Shown: in pieces, positions 1-8,610 of the stretch
Layout: each line of letters starts with the position of its first letter
Position numbering within the stretch: position 1 is the first letter of the stretch
Assembly: GCA_964591605.1 (NCBI GenBank)
Contig: CAZQEN010000034.1
Span: forward strand, 1-33,851
Direction of reading: 5' to 3'
Source: CAYLLT01 sp964591605
GTDB taxonomy: Bacteria > Planctomycetota > Phycisphaerae > UBA1845 > PWPN01
Length of the DNA: 33,851 nucleotides
Translations under genes and position numbers: made by a program
The notes under the pieces: model-generated
What the model was told of the DNA's origin: nothing
What the model saw: only the letters and a program-made list of their open reading frames with translations
The model's database searches: none

Positions 1-156
1 TTGAGCGAGAGTCCGGGCTGCGTGCGAAGAAGATTCGTGCTGAGCGGCGAGCCGATGGATGAGCCCATCATCGGCCGCGGACCCTTCGTCATGAACACGG
101 CCGAGGAGATCCATCAGGCGATCAGAGACTATCAGAGTGGGCGCATGAGGCGGTGA
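1..156 (+). CDS. Pirin family protein, C-terminal end (5' truncated by window)
   Basis: The first reading frame is open from base 1 to a TGA at 154-156. It encodes 51 residues ending in a stretch with GEPMDEPI, then GPFVMNT and EEIHQAIRDYQSGRM. This pattern (a-GEP-x-EPI, GPFVMNT, EEI-QAI-DY-G-F/M) is the typical C-terminus of pirins, cupin-fold proteins of the bacterial cytoplasm, some of which have quercetinase activity. The metal-binding N-terminal cupin would lie upstream of the window and is not visible, so activity cannot be judged. The first ten or so residues match the family less well than the rest. The TTG at base 1 is simply the window edge and is not proposed as a start. Confidence 0.75.
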   Translation: MSESPGCVRRRFVLSGEPMDEPIIGRGPFVMNTAEEIHQAIRDYQSGRMRR

Positions 157-630
157 ACGAGGCAAGCGAAGGGGTGGGTGCGCCGCCCATCCAGGTCCCG
201 TCCGGTCCGCCGAAGGCGAGATTCGCCGTGGCGAACAGACGGGACCTGCCCCACTGGATCCCGTGAAAAGTGTCACCTCCCCGGAGGCCACCGCATTGGG
301 GGTGCATGCCTGTACTTGCACGACCGGGTGGCCCATCGCGCAGCGATGGGGGACTCGAAGATGGGGGCGGTGGAAGCGTCCGGACACCATGGAGCGCCGG
401 CGGGAGTTTCTCGTCCCGGATCTCCCGCCCTCCGAGCGGGCCACTCTGGGCGCGCAGGAGCGGACATGCACCCCTGCATCGGCCCCGTCTGTTGGGGCCG
501 GGGGGTGTGGGTTACAATGGACGCGTTCGGGCGCATCTGAAGAAAACACAGGTCTGCGGCATCCAATGGGTAATTCGGTCCGCGCTCCGCCGGAGGGCGC
601 CCGAATGCCTTTTTTGACAAGGAGTCTGTC
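157..630. other. Intergenic stretch, probable promoter and leader of the YHS protein
   Basis: No convincing gene is seen in these 474 bases; the open frames here overlap each other and lack family features. A TACAAT hexamer at 513-518 with a weak TTG-containing element about 17 bp upstream could be the promoter of the gene at 631, giving a leader of roughly 105 nt. The leader contains a short GC-rich imperfect hairpin (about 579-600) followed by a run of T at 609-615, which might act as an attenuator. Both are low-confidence readings. Confidence 0.3.
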
Positions 631-1593
631 ATGTCCGCACGTTCGTGCTGTCTGACTGCCGTGGTGATGCTGGCCTTGGGGGGATCGACGCTGGCCGAGG
701 ACAAGGCGGCCGCGAAGCCAAGCGGGCCCCTGTGCCCGATTTCGGGAAAAGCCGTCGATCTGAAGGTCAAAACGATGACCGACGACGGGCCGGTTTTCTT
801 CTGCTGCGAGGGGTGCAGCAAGAAGTTTACGGCCGATCCTGCCAAGTACAAGGAACAGGTGGCCGCCCAGCGCAAGGCCCTCGCCCACCTGCCGAAGGTG
901 CAGGAGACCTGCCCGCTCTCGGGCAAGCCGATCAGCAAGGAAGCGTTTGTCCAAGCGGATGGGAAAAAAGTCTACTTCTGCTGCAAGGGTTGCTCGGGCA
1001 AGTACGAGGCGGATCCGGCCAAGTACAAGGCCAAGCTCGCGGGCTGCTACACCTATATGAACGCCCCGACCTGCCCGGTTTCGGGTAAGCCGGCGGACCT
1101 GGCCCGCAAGCTCGCCACGGACGACGGCGCGGTTTATTTCTGCTGCGGCGGCTGCGAGAAAGCCTACAAGGCCGACCCGGCCAAGTACGCCGATAAGGTG
1201 GCCGAGCAGCGAAAAGCCCTGGCCGCCATGGATCGCGTCCAGGTGATCTGCCCGCTGTCCGGCAAGCCCGCGAATCCCAAAGTCTTCGCCGAGGTGAACT
1301 GGGAGAAGGTCGCATTCTGCTGCGAGGGCTGCAAGGGCAAGTACGAGGCCGACCCGGCCAAGTATCAGGCCAGGCTCGATGCCTCCTACTCCTACCAGAC
1401 GCTGTGCCCGGTGATGGATGAAGCGATCAGCCCGAAGGCCTTCGTCGATCTGGCGGACGGGCGGCGGATCTATTTCTGCTGCCAGGAGTGCGAAAAGGAG
1501 CTGTTGAAGGACCCGGCCAAGTACGCTCCCAAGCTGGAAGAGCAGGGCGTCCGGGCCGAACCGGAGAAGCTCAAAGCCAAGCCGGCAGCGTGA
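631..1593 (+). CDS. Secreted protein with five tandem YHS/TRASH-like metal-binding repeats
   Basis: The 320-residue product begins with a signal peptide (about residues 1-22, ending ALGGSTLAE), preceded by an AAGGAG ribosome site 8 nt before the ATG. It then carries five repeats, at about residues 34-76, 93-136, 147-190, 206-249 and 258-302. Each has CP-[IVL]-SGK, then a YFCC-x-GC or close variant, then DPAKY. This is the arrangement of YHS-type domains, in which paired cysteines bind a metal, probably copper or another soft metal. The fifth repeat has degenerated: CPVMDE replaces CP-SGK and CC-x-EC replaces CC-x-GC. The linkers show that repeats 1-2 and 3-4 are copies of a two-domain unit. 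The protein is likely periplasmic or external. The ligand is not known from the sequence, and no transporter or regulator lies next to it. Confidence 0.8.
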   Translation: MSARSCCLTAVVMLALGGSTLAEDKAAAKPSGPLCPISGKAVDLKVKTMTDDGPVFFCCEGCSKKFTADPAKYKEQVAAQRKALAHLPKVQETCPLSGKPISKEAFVQADGKKVYFCCKGCSGKYEADPAKYKAKLAGCYTYMNAPTCPVSGKPADLARKLATDDGAVYFCCGGCEKAYKADPAKYADKVAEQRKALAAMDRVQVICPLSGKPANPKVFAEVNWEKVAFCCEGCKGKYEADPAKYQARLDASYSYQTLCPVMDEAISPKAFVDLADGRRIYFCCQECEKELLKDPAKYAPKLEEQGVRAEPEKLKAKPAA

Positions 1594-1880
1594 CAGGGCC
1601 GGCTGCCCGCCGGTCGCCGCCTGGCCGGGTCGGATTCCGGTCGACATTCGCCACCCCGTTTGCCAGACTGCCGTCTGCCGGAGTCGCATGGCTCCCAGAA
1701 TGAAGTCCGGCCGCAAGTTCCCGGGGCACTCCGTACCGCAAACGCGCGGAATCTTGTTCGTATGACAAGATTTGCCCGGCCCGGCAGATGAACGGCGACC
1801 CCTGATGGGCGTTCATTCATCCACGGTTGCTCCGTTCGCCCAGGCGGTTGACCAGCCCCGTGAGGGGCGAAAGGTGGTAG

Positions 1881-1900
1881 CCCGCGGCGTGAGCCGCGGG
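1881..1900. repeat. REP-like palindrome
   Basis: Perfect 8-bp arms CCCGCGGC and GCCGCGGG surround a 4-nt GTGA loop. The element is related in design to the palindrome at 1996-2015. No U-tract follows on either strand, so it is not a good intrinsic terminator. It looks like one of the dispersed GC-rich palindromes common between genes of such genomes. Confidence 0.65.
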
Positions 1901-1995
1901 GATCCCGCCGCCCTGGTCAGGCGAGCCCCGGCAGAGGCGAAAGAGCGACGCCCTTCTGACGCCCCTCCGGGGCTGACATGCCCGGCGATCGCTCT

Positions 1996-2015
1996 CCCAC
2001 GGCTTGCGCCGTGGG
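1996..2015. repeat. REP-like palindrome at the head of the 41-bp array
   Basis: Perfect 8-bp arms CCCACGGC and GCCGTGGG surround a TTGC loop. It overlaps the first, degenerate unit of the 41-bp tandem array, which continues with GGCTACCATCTT as do units 3 and 4. The array may therefore have grown from this palindrome. Confidence 0.6.
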
Positions 2016-2203
2016 CTACCATCTTGCGCCGCTCCGCGGCTCATCACGGGTCAGGGCTGACCTCTTCCGCGGCTGCGCGGCTCATCACGGGTCAGGGCTG
2101 ACCTCTTCCGCGGCTGCGCGGCTCATTCGGGGTCGGGGCTACCATCTTGCGCAGTTCCGCGGCTCGTTCGGGATCGAGGCTACCATCTTACGCTCCTCCG
2201 CGG
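1999..2203 (+). repeat. 41-bp tandem repeat array, five units
   Basis: Units begin at 1999, 2040, 2081, 2122 and 2163, exactly 41 bp apart, and each ends in TCCGCGG or CTGCGCGG. Units 2 and 3 (2040-2080 and 2081-2121) are identical over all 41 bases, which suggests a recent duplication. Units 4 and 5 are diverged and share GGCTACCATCTT with unit 1. No unique spacers separate the units, so this is not a CRISPR array. No function can be assigned. Confidence 0.8.
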
Positions 2204-2584
2204 CTGATCAGCCGTCACCTTCGGTTGCGACCGTTCTGGCTGCGGCGCCGGCCGGGCTGTGTTCATCTGCGGCTGCCTTCTTGGGTTGCGGCCAACGGCT
2301 ACGCTGCGTGCGCCGGGGCCTTCTTCTAGACACCCGCGTGCCTTGCCGAGTCTGAGCGGAGTGAATGAGGTGGGGGCAGTTATTGGACGCAGAGCCCACG
2401 GTGCCGTGGATCGGCCCGGAAAAAACGGCTGACAGCGCGTCGTTTTCAGGTGCCCCGAAAACCGGATCAGACGACCTCTTGCCTTGATGGCCGGGGGGGG
2501 GAATAGTCAAGCACCATTCGGGCCGGCATCCCTGTGGATGCGGAGCGGACGAAGGGCGCACCGGGGGGTGCGGGAGAGGTCCAA

Positions 2585-3772
2585 GTGATCGCCGGGGGGG
2601 TTCTGATGAGGCAGTCACATTCACACTATCGCAGACGTGGCGCAGTGGTTGCAATTGTCATGGTTGTGTTCCCGCTTATGCTGGCCTTCGCCGCCCTGGC
2701 CATCGATCTGGGGCGGCTTTACCAGACCCGCTGTGAGCTGCAGCGGGCGGCGGATGCGGCCGTGCTGGCCGGCACCTCGGCCTACGTGAGCCAGGCCGCC
2801 CTTGAGCAGGATCACAGCGCGCTGACCCTCATGGCCCGCGAGCGGGCACAACGTGTATCGAAAGCGAATCCGACCCTCAAGGCGGGTACGCTCCTGGATA
2901 CCAGCGACATCAAGCTGGGTACCCATAACCCCGACAACTGGCAGAGCGAGCTCGCGAACGGAGGCGACCGCTGGAACGCCGTCGAACTGACGGTCCGTCG
3001 CTCGCCGGGCAGCCTCAATGGCGGCGTGGATTTCTTCTTTGCCCGCATCTTCGGCATTTTCGAAGGTTCGGTGAGAGCCAAGGCCCGTGCCGCGGTGGAT
3101 GACCACTTTGCCGGCTACGATCTGAGGAAGAACACGCGGGCGCTGCTCCCCTTCACGATCGATGAGAAGCTATATGAGCAGATGGCTGCCTCCGGCGCCG
3201 ATTCCTACTCTTTCTCTCCGGTGATGGATTCGGTGGGTGCCTCGTCTGACGGGGTGAGTGAAGTCCACCTGTTCCCGTGGCGCCTCAACGATCTGGCCGG
3301 TGTGGACGGCGAGGACGGCAGCGGCAACTTCGGGACGCTGAATGTCGGAGTGGGAAGCCAGAGTACTTCCTATCTGGGTTCACAGATCGAAGGAGGTATT
3401 CCGGACGCAGATCTGCAGGCTGAGTTTGGCACGAAGGAGCTGATGTTCTATGACGAAAGCGGCGCCCCCAAGACCTACTCGGCCACGGGGAATCCGGGCC
3501 TTTCCGCGGGTATGACCACGGCAGTCAAAGCCCGGGTCGGCGATGTGGTCGGTTTCTTCGTTCACAATTACTTCTCGCAGAACGGATCGAACGTCGTCTA
3601 TACGATCAGCGGCATTCGCTTTGGACGCCTGATGTATATCGACCTCACTGGAAAGATCACAGATAAGGTGATTGTGATCCAGCCGACGCCTTACAGCGAC
3701 GACGCTGTCATCGTGGAGGAACACGCCCCTTCGAGCAACGGGGAGGTCCTCAAGGTCACACTCGTGCAGTAA
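2585..3772 (+). CDS. TadE/TadG-like pilus assembly protein (Tad domain)
   Basis: The product of about 395 residues has an arginine-rich N-terminus followed by one hydrophobic segment (AVVAIVMVVFPLMLAFAALAIDLGR) and then the motif ALAIDLGRLY-x5-L-RAADAAVLAG. That motif is characteristic of the N-terminal TadE/TadG-type domain of Flp pilus assembly systems. The remainder is probably extracytoplasmic and shows no von Willebrand domain. Family members anchor in the inner membrane and help assemble Flp/Tad pili, but no other tad gene is in the window, so the role is inferred only from the domain. The GTG at 2585 is preferred because GGGAGAGG lies 5 nt upstream. An ATG at 2606 is an alternative with a poor ribosome site. 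Seven G lie just after the GTG. Confidence 0.7.
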   Translation: MIAGGVLMRQSHSHYRRRGAVVAIVMVVFPLMLAFAALAIDLGRLYQTRCELQRAADAAVLAGTSAYVSQAALEQDHSALTLMARERAQRVSKANPTLKAGTLLDTSDIKLGTHNPDNWQSELANGGDRWNAVELTVRRSPGSLNGGVDFFFARIFGIFEGSVRAKARAAVDDHFAGYDLRKNTRALLPFTIDEKLYEQMAASGADSYSFSPVMDSVGASSDGVSEVHLFPWRLNDLAGVDGEDGSGNFGTLNVGVGSQSTSYLGSQIEGGIPDADLQAEFGTKELMFYDESGAPKTYSATGNPGLSAGMTTAVKARVGDVVGFFVHNYFSQNGSNVVYTISGIRFGRLMYIDLTGKITDKVIVIQPTPYSDDAVIVEEHAPSSNGEVLKVTLVQ

Positions 3773-3803
3773 GCCCGGCCGGGGCCATCCTGCCGCAAAC
3801 AAC

Positions 3804-3846
3804 CGACAGGCTCGCGGGCGAAAACTCGCCGCGGGCCTGTCGTTTT
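3804..3846. terminator. Intrinsic terminator between convergent genes
   Basis: Arms CGACAGGC...GCCTGTCG with inner CGCGG/CCGCG pairing form a long GC-rich stem. On the plus strand it is followed by TTTT. It lies between the pilus-assembly gene (plus) and the lipoprotein gene (minus), which converge here. It clearly serves the plus strand and may serve both. Confidence 0.8.
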
Positions 3847-3862
3847 GCGCCTGGAGGGGGTA

Positions 3863-4579
3863 TCACTGCGGGGCGGAGCCGGACATATCCCGGGCGGAGA
3901 GGTCGTCGAAGGAGGTGGCGGCGTCCGCCTTGGTCCACAGGCCGATGCGTCCGGCCTCGGGCAGCGTCTCATCCGACGCGGCGAGGAGTTTGCGGCCATC
4001 GAGATGGCACGCGATCTGCGAGCCGGTCATGGTGACGCGGATGGTATGCCACACGCCCGCCGCCGCGTCCGTCTCGGCGGTGGCGAGCTGCGTGCGTTTC
4101 CCGTCGACCACGCGGTACACACGGAAGTTCGCCTCGAGCGGGTTGACCCGGCAGATGTAGTAATTGTTCGCGTCGCGGCAGCGCCAGATCGGGCCGCCGC
4201 CCTGGTCTTCCTCGCCGGTGTCGGCACGCACTTTCACGGTCAGGTCCAGATCACGGAACTGCGGCTTCGTGAAGATGGCGAGGTTGTAGGTGCTGCCTTT
4301 GTTCTTCGTCTGCGTCAGGGCGAGGACGTTCGGGGGACTGGCCGCGGCGGGGTCGGCCTTGATCTCCCACTGCGCGGGCGTCTGGCCCGGGTGCGTTTCG
4401 GCCAGGACGAGCCAGTCCGACAGCGGGCCCATGGGTTGATCGAAAGAGGTCACGAATCCGCCGGGTTCCCGGCCTGCATCGGCCGCGCGCCCGGCTGGCG
4501 GCGGCGACTGGCTGCATCCGCAGCACCCCAGGGCCATCATGGCCGCCATCGCCGTGAGCAGGGCCATCCGTAGTCGCAT
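3863..4579 (-). CDS. Lipoprotein with DUF1080/LamG-like beta-sandwich domain
   Basis: The 238-residue product starts at the ATG at 4579, where GGAGGA sits 6 nt upstream; in-frame ATGs at 4585 and 4600 are less well placed. A hydrophobic signal ends in a lipobox-like LGCCGC, so the mature protein should be lipid-anchored. The body has features of the concanavalin/DUF1080 (3-keto-disaccharide hydrolase-like) fold: PIWRCRDANNYYICRV near the middle, then GVWHTIRVTMTGSQI and a closing GRIGLWTKADA-TSFDDL strand. Such domains bind or process polysaccharide and are very numerous in Planctomycetes. No catalytic residue can be pointed to here. It is divergently arranged with the DUF4139 gene at 4688 and converges on the upstream pilus gene. 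Confidence 0.75.
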   Translation of the reverse strand: MRLRMALLTAMAAMMALGCCGCSQSPPPAGRAADAGREPGGFVTSFDQPMGPLSDWLVLAETHPGQTPAQWEIKADPAAASPPNVLALTQTKNKGSTYNLAIFTKPQFRDLDLTVKVRADTGEEDQGGGPIWRCRDANNYYICRVNPLEANFRVYRVVDGKRTQLATAETDAAAGVWHTIRVTMTGSQIACHLDGRKLLAASDETLPEAGRIGLWTKADAATSFDDLSARDMSGSAPQ

Positions 4580-4687
4580 GATCATTCCTCCGATTGCCAT
4601 TCGACGGGTATAACACGGTCAGGGAACCGCCCGCGGTTTCCTGCGTCCAATGAATCGTGCATGCAAACCCAAATGGAGGATCATACC

Positions 4688-6797
4688 ATGCGCGGACATC
4701 CGGTTCTCTCTCTCGCGGCGGCCGTATTCCCTCTGATGGGCGGAGCTCCGTCATGGGGCGACCAGGGGGCGGATCTTCAGGTCACCAACGTCACTCTGTT
4801 TTCGAGCGGTGTGGGTTTCTTCCAGCGGGAGGCGAGGGTGACCGATGCGGCCACCGCGCGGCTCCAGTTCCGCACCGAGCAGGTCAACGACATCCTCAAG
4901 TCGCTCGTCGTGCAGGACCTCGACGGGGGCAGCGTCGGCGTGGTGAGCTACGCCTCGCAGGATCCGCTCGAGAAAACGCTGGCCAGTTTCGGCGTCGATT
5001 TGACGGACAATCCGAGCCTGGGCGATCTCCTCGGCCAGCTTCGCGGCGAGGCCGTCGAGATCACGGGCCCGCGACAGATCCGGGGGACGATCCTCGGCGT
5101 CGAAACGCGGGAAGTGGCGGTCGAGAAGGAGAAAATCGAGAAGGAATACCTGAACCTGCTGACCGACAGCGGGCTCCAGCAGCTCGATGTCTCGACGCTG
5201 GGCAGTATCAAGGTGGTGAACGAGAAGATCTCGGCCGAGCTGAACCAGGCGCTGGCGGCGCTGGCGGCCGGGCATGATGCCGGCAAGCGGACGGTCAGGC
5301 TGCAGTTCAACGGGCAGGGGCAGCGGCGCGTGCGGGCGTCGTTCCTGCTGGAAACGCCGATCTGGAAGACGAGCTATCGCCTGGTGCTCGGGTCTGATCA
5401 GAAGCCGTTCCTGCAGGGCTGGGCCATCGTTGAGAACGCGACGCAGGAAGACTGGAAGGATGTGAAGCTCTCGCTGGTGTCGGGCCGGCCGATCTCGTTT
5501 CGCATGGATCTTTATACCCCCCTATACCTTCCTCGGCCTGTCGAGGAGATGGAGCTGTACGCTTCGCTGCGGCCGCCGACCTACGAGGGCGGATTCGGCG
5601 GCGGCGGATTCGGAGGGGCCATGGAAGAGGGAGAAGCTGGGAGACTCGCCAAGGGAGTGCCTGCACGATCAGCGATGGGACGCCGAGCCCGCGCGGTGGC
5701 ACCTGCGGCGAAGCCGGCCCAGCCCGCCGCACCCGCAGCGGAGGAATCCCGATCGGAGCGGGTGGACATGGCCGACGCCTTCTTCAGCATGTCCGGCGTG
5801 TCCAGGGGCATCGAGAGCGTCGCCGCCGCCCAGCAGGCCGGCGAGCTGTTCCAATATCTGATCCAGACGCCCGTTTCGATTGCCCGGCAGAACTCGGCCA
5901 TGCTGCCGATCGTCAACCAGGCCGTCGGTGGTGAAAAGGTCAGCATCTACAACCCCGGCACGCACCCCAAGCACCCCCTCAGCGGCCTCATGCTCGAAAA
6001 CTCGACCGATCTGCACCTCATGCAGGGCCCGATCACCGTGTTTGACGGGGGCGTCTACGCCGGTGACGCGAAACTGCCTGACCTGCGGGCGGGTGAGAAG
6101 CGGCTCGTCGCCTACGCCCTCGATCTGGGCGTGGAATTGCTCGTGGAATCCAAGCCGCACGAGAACGAGCTCGTGAGCGTCCGCATCGAGAAGGGCACTT
6201 TCTGGCATCGCCGCCGCAACGTCGATGAACGCGTCTACCAGATCAAGAACAAGGACGACCGCGACCGCACGGTGCTCATCGAGCAGCCGTCTTCGCCCGA
6301 GTGGAAGCTGATCGAGCCCAAGGAGCCGTTTGAGCNNNNNNNNNNAGAATCTGCTGCGTTTCAGGGTGGCGGCGCCGGCGGGCAAGACGGTCAGCCAGAC
6401 CGTGCGGCTTGAGCGCGTCGCGGCCGAATCTGTGGCCCTTACGGACCTTAATTTCGATGCCATCCAGATCTATCTTCGCCAGCCGGTGACGTCGCCGGCC
6501 GTCAAAGAGGCCCTGCAGAAGGTGATTTCGCTGCGCAACGAGCTTGACCAGGCGGTCCGCGAGCGCACCGCCCTCGAGCAGCAGGTCAAGGAGGCGGTCG
6601 ACGAGCAGGCCCGCATTCGCGAGAACGTCAAGACGCTCGATCGCACGACGGATGCGTACAAGCGCCAGCTCAAGAAGTTCGACGACCTCGAGACGGCCAT
6701 CGAGTCGCACCGGGCGAAGCTGACCTCCGCCCGGCAGAACGAAGAGGGCCGAAAGCGGGCCCTGGAGGGCTACCTGCTGTCGCTCACCATCGAGTGA
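4688..6797 (+). CDS. DUF4139 domain-containing exported protein (interrupted by assembly gap)
   Basis: The start at 4688 is chosen because GGAGGA lies 7 nt upstream and a signal peptide follows directly (residues 1 to about 24). An ATG at 4661 has no ribosome site. The N-terminal part (VTLFSSGVGFF, then EQVNDILKSLVVQD) and the central part (PIWKTSYRLVL, GWAIVENATQEDWKDVKLSLVSGRP) are typical of the DUF4139 family. There is a glycine-rich loop near residue 300 and a C-terminal helical coiled coil (about 6500-6790). Ten N at 6336-6345 interrupt the gene. The reading frame before the gap (start 4688) and after it (stop TGA 6795-6797) differ by one step, so the true gap is not 10 bases, and the gene is probably intact in the organism. 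The biochemical function of the family is not established. Confidence 0.8.
6336..6345. other. Assembly gap (10 N)
   Basis: Ten unresolved bases lie inside the DUF4139 gene. The frame changes across them, so they stand for an unknown length, not ten real bases. Confidence 0.98.
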
Positions 6798-7155
6798 GCG
6801 CGGCACGGTTTGCCGGCGGGGGAGGTGCAGATCTCCCACCGTTTTCGCCCAGGGAGTGGAGTACGTGTTCAGCGGCGTCTTGACGGAGCCTGACGCGCGA
6901 GCAGGGGGCCGGCCGGAAGGGCGGGCAAGCGCGTGAACCCCTCGCTCGCGCTTCGGGCTCTGCTGCCGGCGCCTGGACGCACAATACGTGCGGAACTGGA
7001 AGTTCCTGGCAGCGACCATGCGCCCTGGCGGGCGAAGACCGTCGCCCGCATCCAGCCCGTCTGCGGCGAAACCCGCCCACTGGAAACCGGCCGGCGAAAA
7101 CCCGAAACTGGTCACTCGAAACTCGAAACTCGAAACTCGAAACTGGAATCTCCCC
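6798..7155. other. Intergenic leader of the DUF2130 gene
   Basis: No gene is seen. The left half contains GC-rich text with a CCTCGCTCGCGCTTCGGGCT stretch, resembling dispersed intergenic elements of such genomes. The right end is a heptanucleotide array (7104-7152) that runs to within 3 nt of the next start codon. No clear promoter is recognised. Confidence 0.5.
7104..7152 (+). repeat. Heptanucleotide repeat array, consensus GAAACTC
   Basis: Seven consecutive 7-mers occupy 7104-7152: GAAACTG, GTCACTC, GAAACTC three times, GAAACTG and GAATCTC. It ends 3 nt before the ATG of the DUF2130 gene, so the array is the 5' untranslated region immediately before the start. It is one of five heptad arrays in the window. 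Confidence 0.85.
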
Positions 7156-8427
7156 ATGACCGAACCGACGATCATCTGCCCCGCCTGCAAGACAGAGATC
7201 AAGCTCACCGAGTCGCTCGCCGCCCCCCTCATCGCGGCCACGCGGGCGCAATACGAACGACAGCTCGCGGACAAGGAGGCCGAATACAACAAACGGGAGG
7301 CCGCCCTCCGCGAGCAGCAGGCCGCTCTCGCCCGGGCCGAGGTGAAGCTCGACGAGCAGGTGCAGGCCAAACTCAAGGCCGAGCGGGCCGCCATCGCCGC
7401 CCAGGAGGCGAAGAAAGCCCGCGATGCCCTGGCGGACGAGATCGCCCGGACCCGCCAGGAGAAGGCCGAGACCGAGCAGCTCCTCAGGCAGCGCGACGCC
7501 AAGCTGGCCGAGGCCCAGAAGAACGAACTCGAGCTGCGCCGCGAGCGCCAGCGGCTCCAGGACGAGAAAGACCAGTTCGAGCTCGACAAGCAGCGGGCCA
7601 TCGACGCCGAGCGGGCCAAAATCCGCGATGCCGCCCTCAAGGAGGCCGATGAGCAGGCCCGCCTGAGGATGGCTGAGAAGGATAAGACGATCAGCGATCT
7701 GCAGGTGAAGCTGCAGGACGCCCTGCGCAAGGCCGAACAGGGTTCTCAGCAGCTTCAGGGCGAGGTTCAGGAGATCGAGCTGGAGGCATCGCTCCGCGCC
7801 GCGTTTCCGCGGGATACGATCGAGCCCGTTCCCAAGGGCGAGCACGGCGGCGACGTGCTGCATCGCGTGGTGGGGCCGCTCGGCCAGCCGTGCGGGGCGA
7901 TTCTCTGGGAGTCCAAGCGCACGAAGAACTGGAGCGACGGCTGGCTGCCCAAGCTCCGTGAGGACCAGCGTGCGGCACGGGCGGAGATCGCCATCGTCGT
8001 CTCAGCGGTGCTGCCCAGGGGGGTCGAGACGTTCGCCCTGATCGACGGCGTGTGGGTCACGGGGCAGCGCTGCGCGATCCCGGTGGCGGTTGCCCTCCGG
8101 CAGTCCCTCATCGAGCTGGCCGCCGCCCGCCAGGCGAGCGAGGGCCAGCAGACCAAGATGGAGATGGTGTACCAGTACCTGACCGGCCCGCGCTTCCGCC
8201 AGCGCGTGCAGGCCATCGTCGAGAAGTTCAGCGACATGCACGACGATCTCGAAAAGGAGCGCAAAACCCTGACGCGCCTGTGGGCGAAGCGCGAGGAGCA
8301 GATCCGCTGCGTGATCGAGGCGACCGCCGGCATGTACGGCGACCTGCAGGGCATCGCCGGCCGAACGCTCCAGGAGATCGAGGGCCTCGAGCCGCCGTTG
8401 CTCGATGCCGCCCCCTCCTCCTCATAG
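7156..8427 (+). CDS. DUF2130 domain-containing protein (coiled coil plus nuclease-like domain)
   Basis: The 423-residue product starts at ATG 7156. A CPAC pair near residues 9-12 is followed by a long charged coiled coil (about 30-210, rich in E, R, A, K and Q). The C-terminal DUF2130 region contains GDVLHRVVGPLG-CGAILWESKRTKNWSDGWLPKLREDQR, with the E-S-K of a PD-(D/E)xK-like core near residue 250, then IVVSAVLPRG and a helical end. The family is distantly related to restriction-type nucleases, but its substrate is unknown. There is no purine-rich ribosome site, because the seven-base repeats occupy that position. Upstream in-frame codons back to 6988 would translate the repeats and are rejected as the start. 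Confidence 0.8.
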   Translation: MTEPTIICPACKTEIKLTESLAAPLIAATRAQYERQLADKEAEYNKREAALREQQAALARAEVKLDEQVQAKLKAERAAIAAQEAKKARDALADEIARTRQEKAETEQLLRQRDAKLAEAQKNELELRRERQRLQDEKDQFELDKQRAIDAERAKIRDAALKEADEQARLRMAEKDKTISDLQVKLQDALRKAEQGSQQLQGEVQEIELEASLRAAFPRDTIEPVPKGEHGGDVLHRVVGPLGQPCGAILWESKRTKNWSDGWLPKLREDQRAARAEIAIVVSAVLPRGVETFALIDGVWVTGQRCAIPVAVALRQSLIELAAARQASEGQQTKMEMVYQYLTGPRFRQRVQAIVEKFSDMHDDLEKERKTLTRLWAKREEQIRCVIEATAGMYGDLQGIAGRTLQEIEGLEPPLLDAAPSSS

Positions 8428-8610
8428 CGTCAGACCTCCGCAACCGCCTGCCCCCATGTCGGGTGGCACCGGGTAAACGGCCGTGGCGAAGTCATCCGGT
8501 TCATGGGTCCCATGGACTTTTTCCCAATGGCAGAAACTTCGCGCTCGCGAGGGCGTCTCAATAGATGGTTTGCCGCCCCACCCGGGTAGGCCATCGAAAG
8601 GGCGTCCGCC

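Larger units (their letters stand above)
1594..2584. other. Repeat-rich intergenic region, no gene recognised
   Basis: This stretch of almost 1 kb between the YHS gene and the pilus-assembly gene holds two REP-like palindromes, a 41-bp tandem array (each listed separately) and homopolymer G runs at 2493-2501 (nine G) and 2563-2568. The open frames that cross it on both strands translate the repeats and are not considered genes. A ribosome site for the next gene lies at 2572-2579. Confidence 0.6.

Noticed and set aside
1999..2203. CRISPR array
   Set aside because: Units follow each other with no unique spacers, and no cas gene is nearby.
8540..8610. Cyclic-di-GMP riboswitch before the prepilin-like gene
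   Set aside because: Some short pieces (GAAAG, GGTTTGCC) recall GEMM elements, but the conserved order and paired stems are not there.
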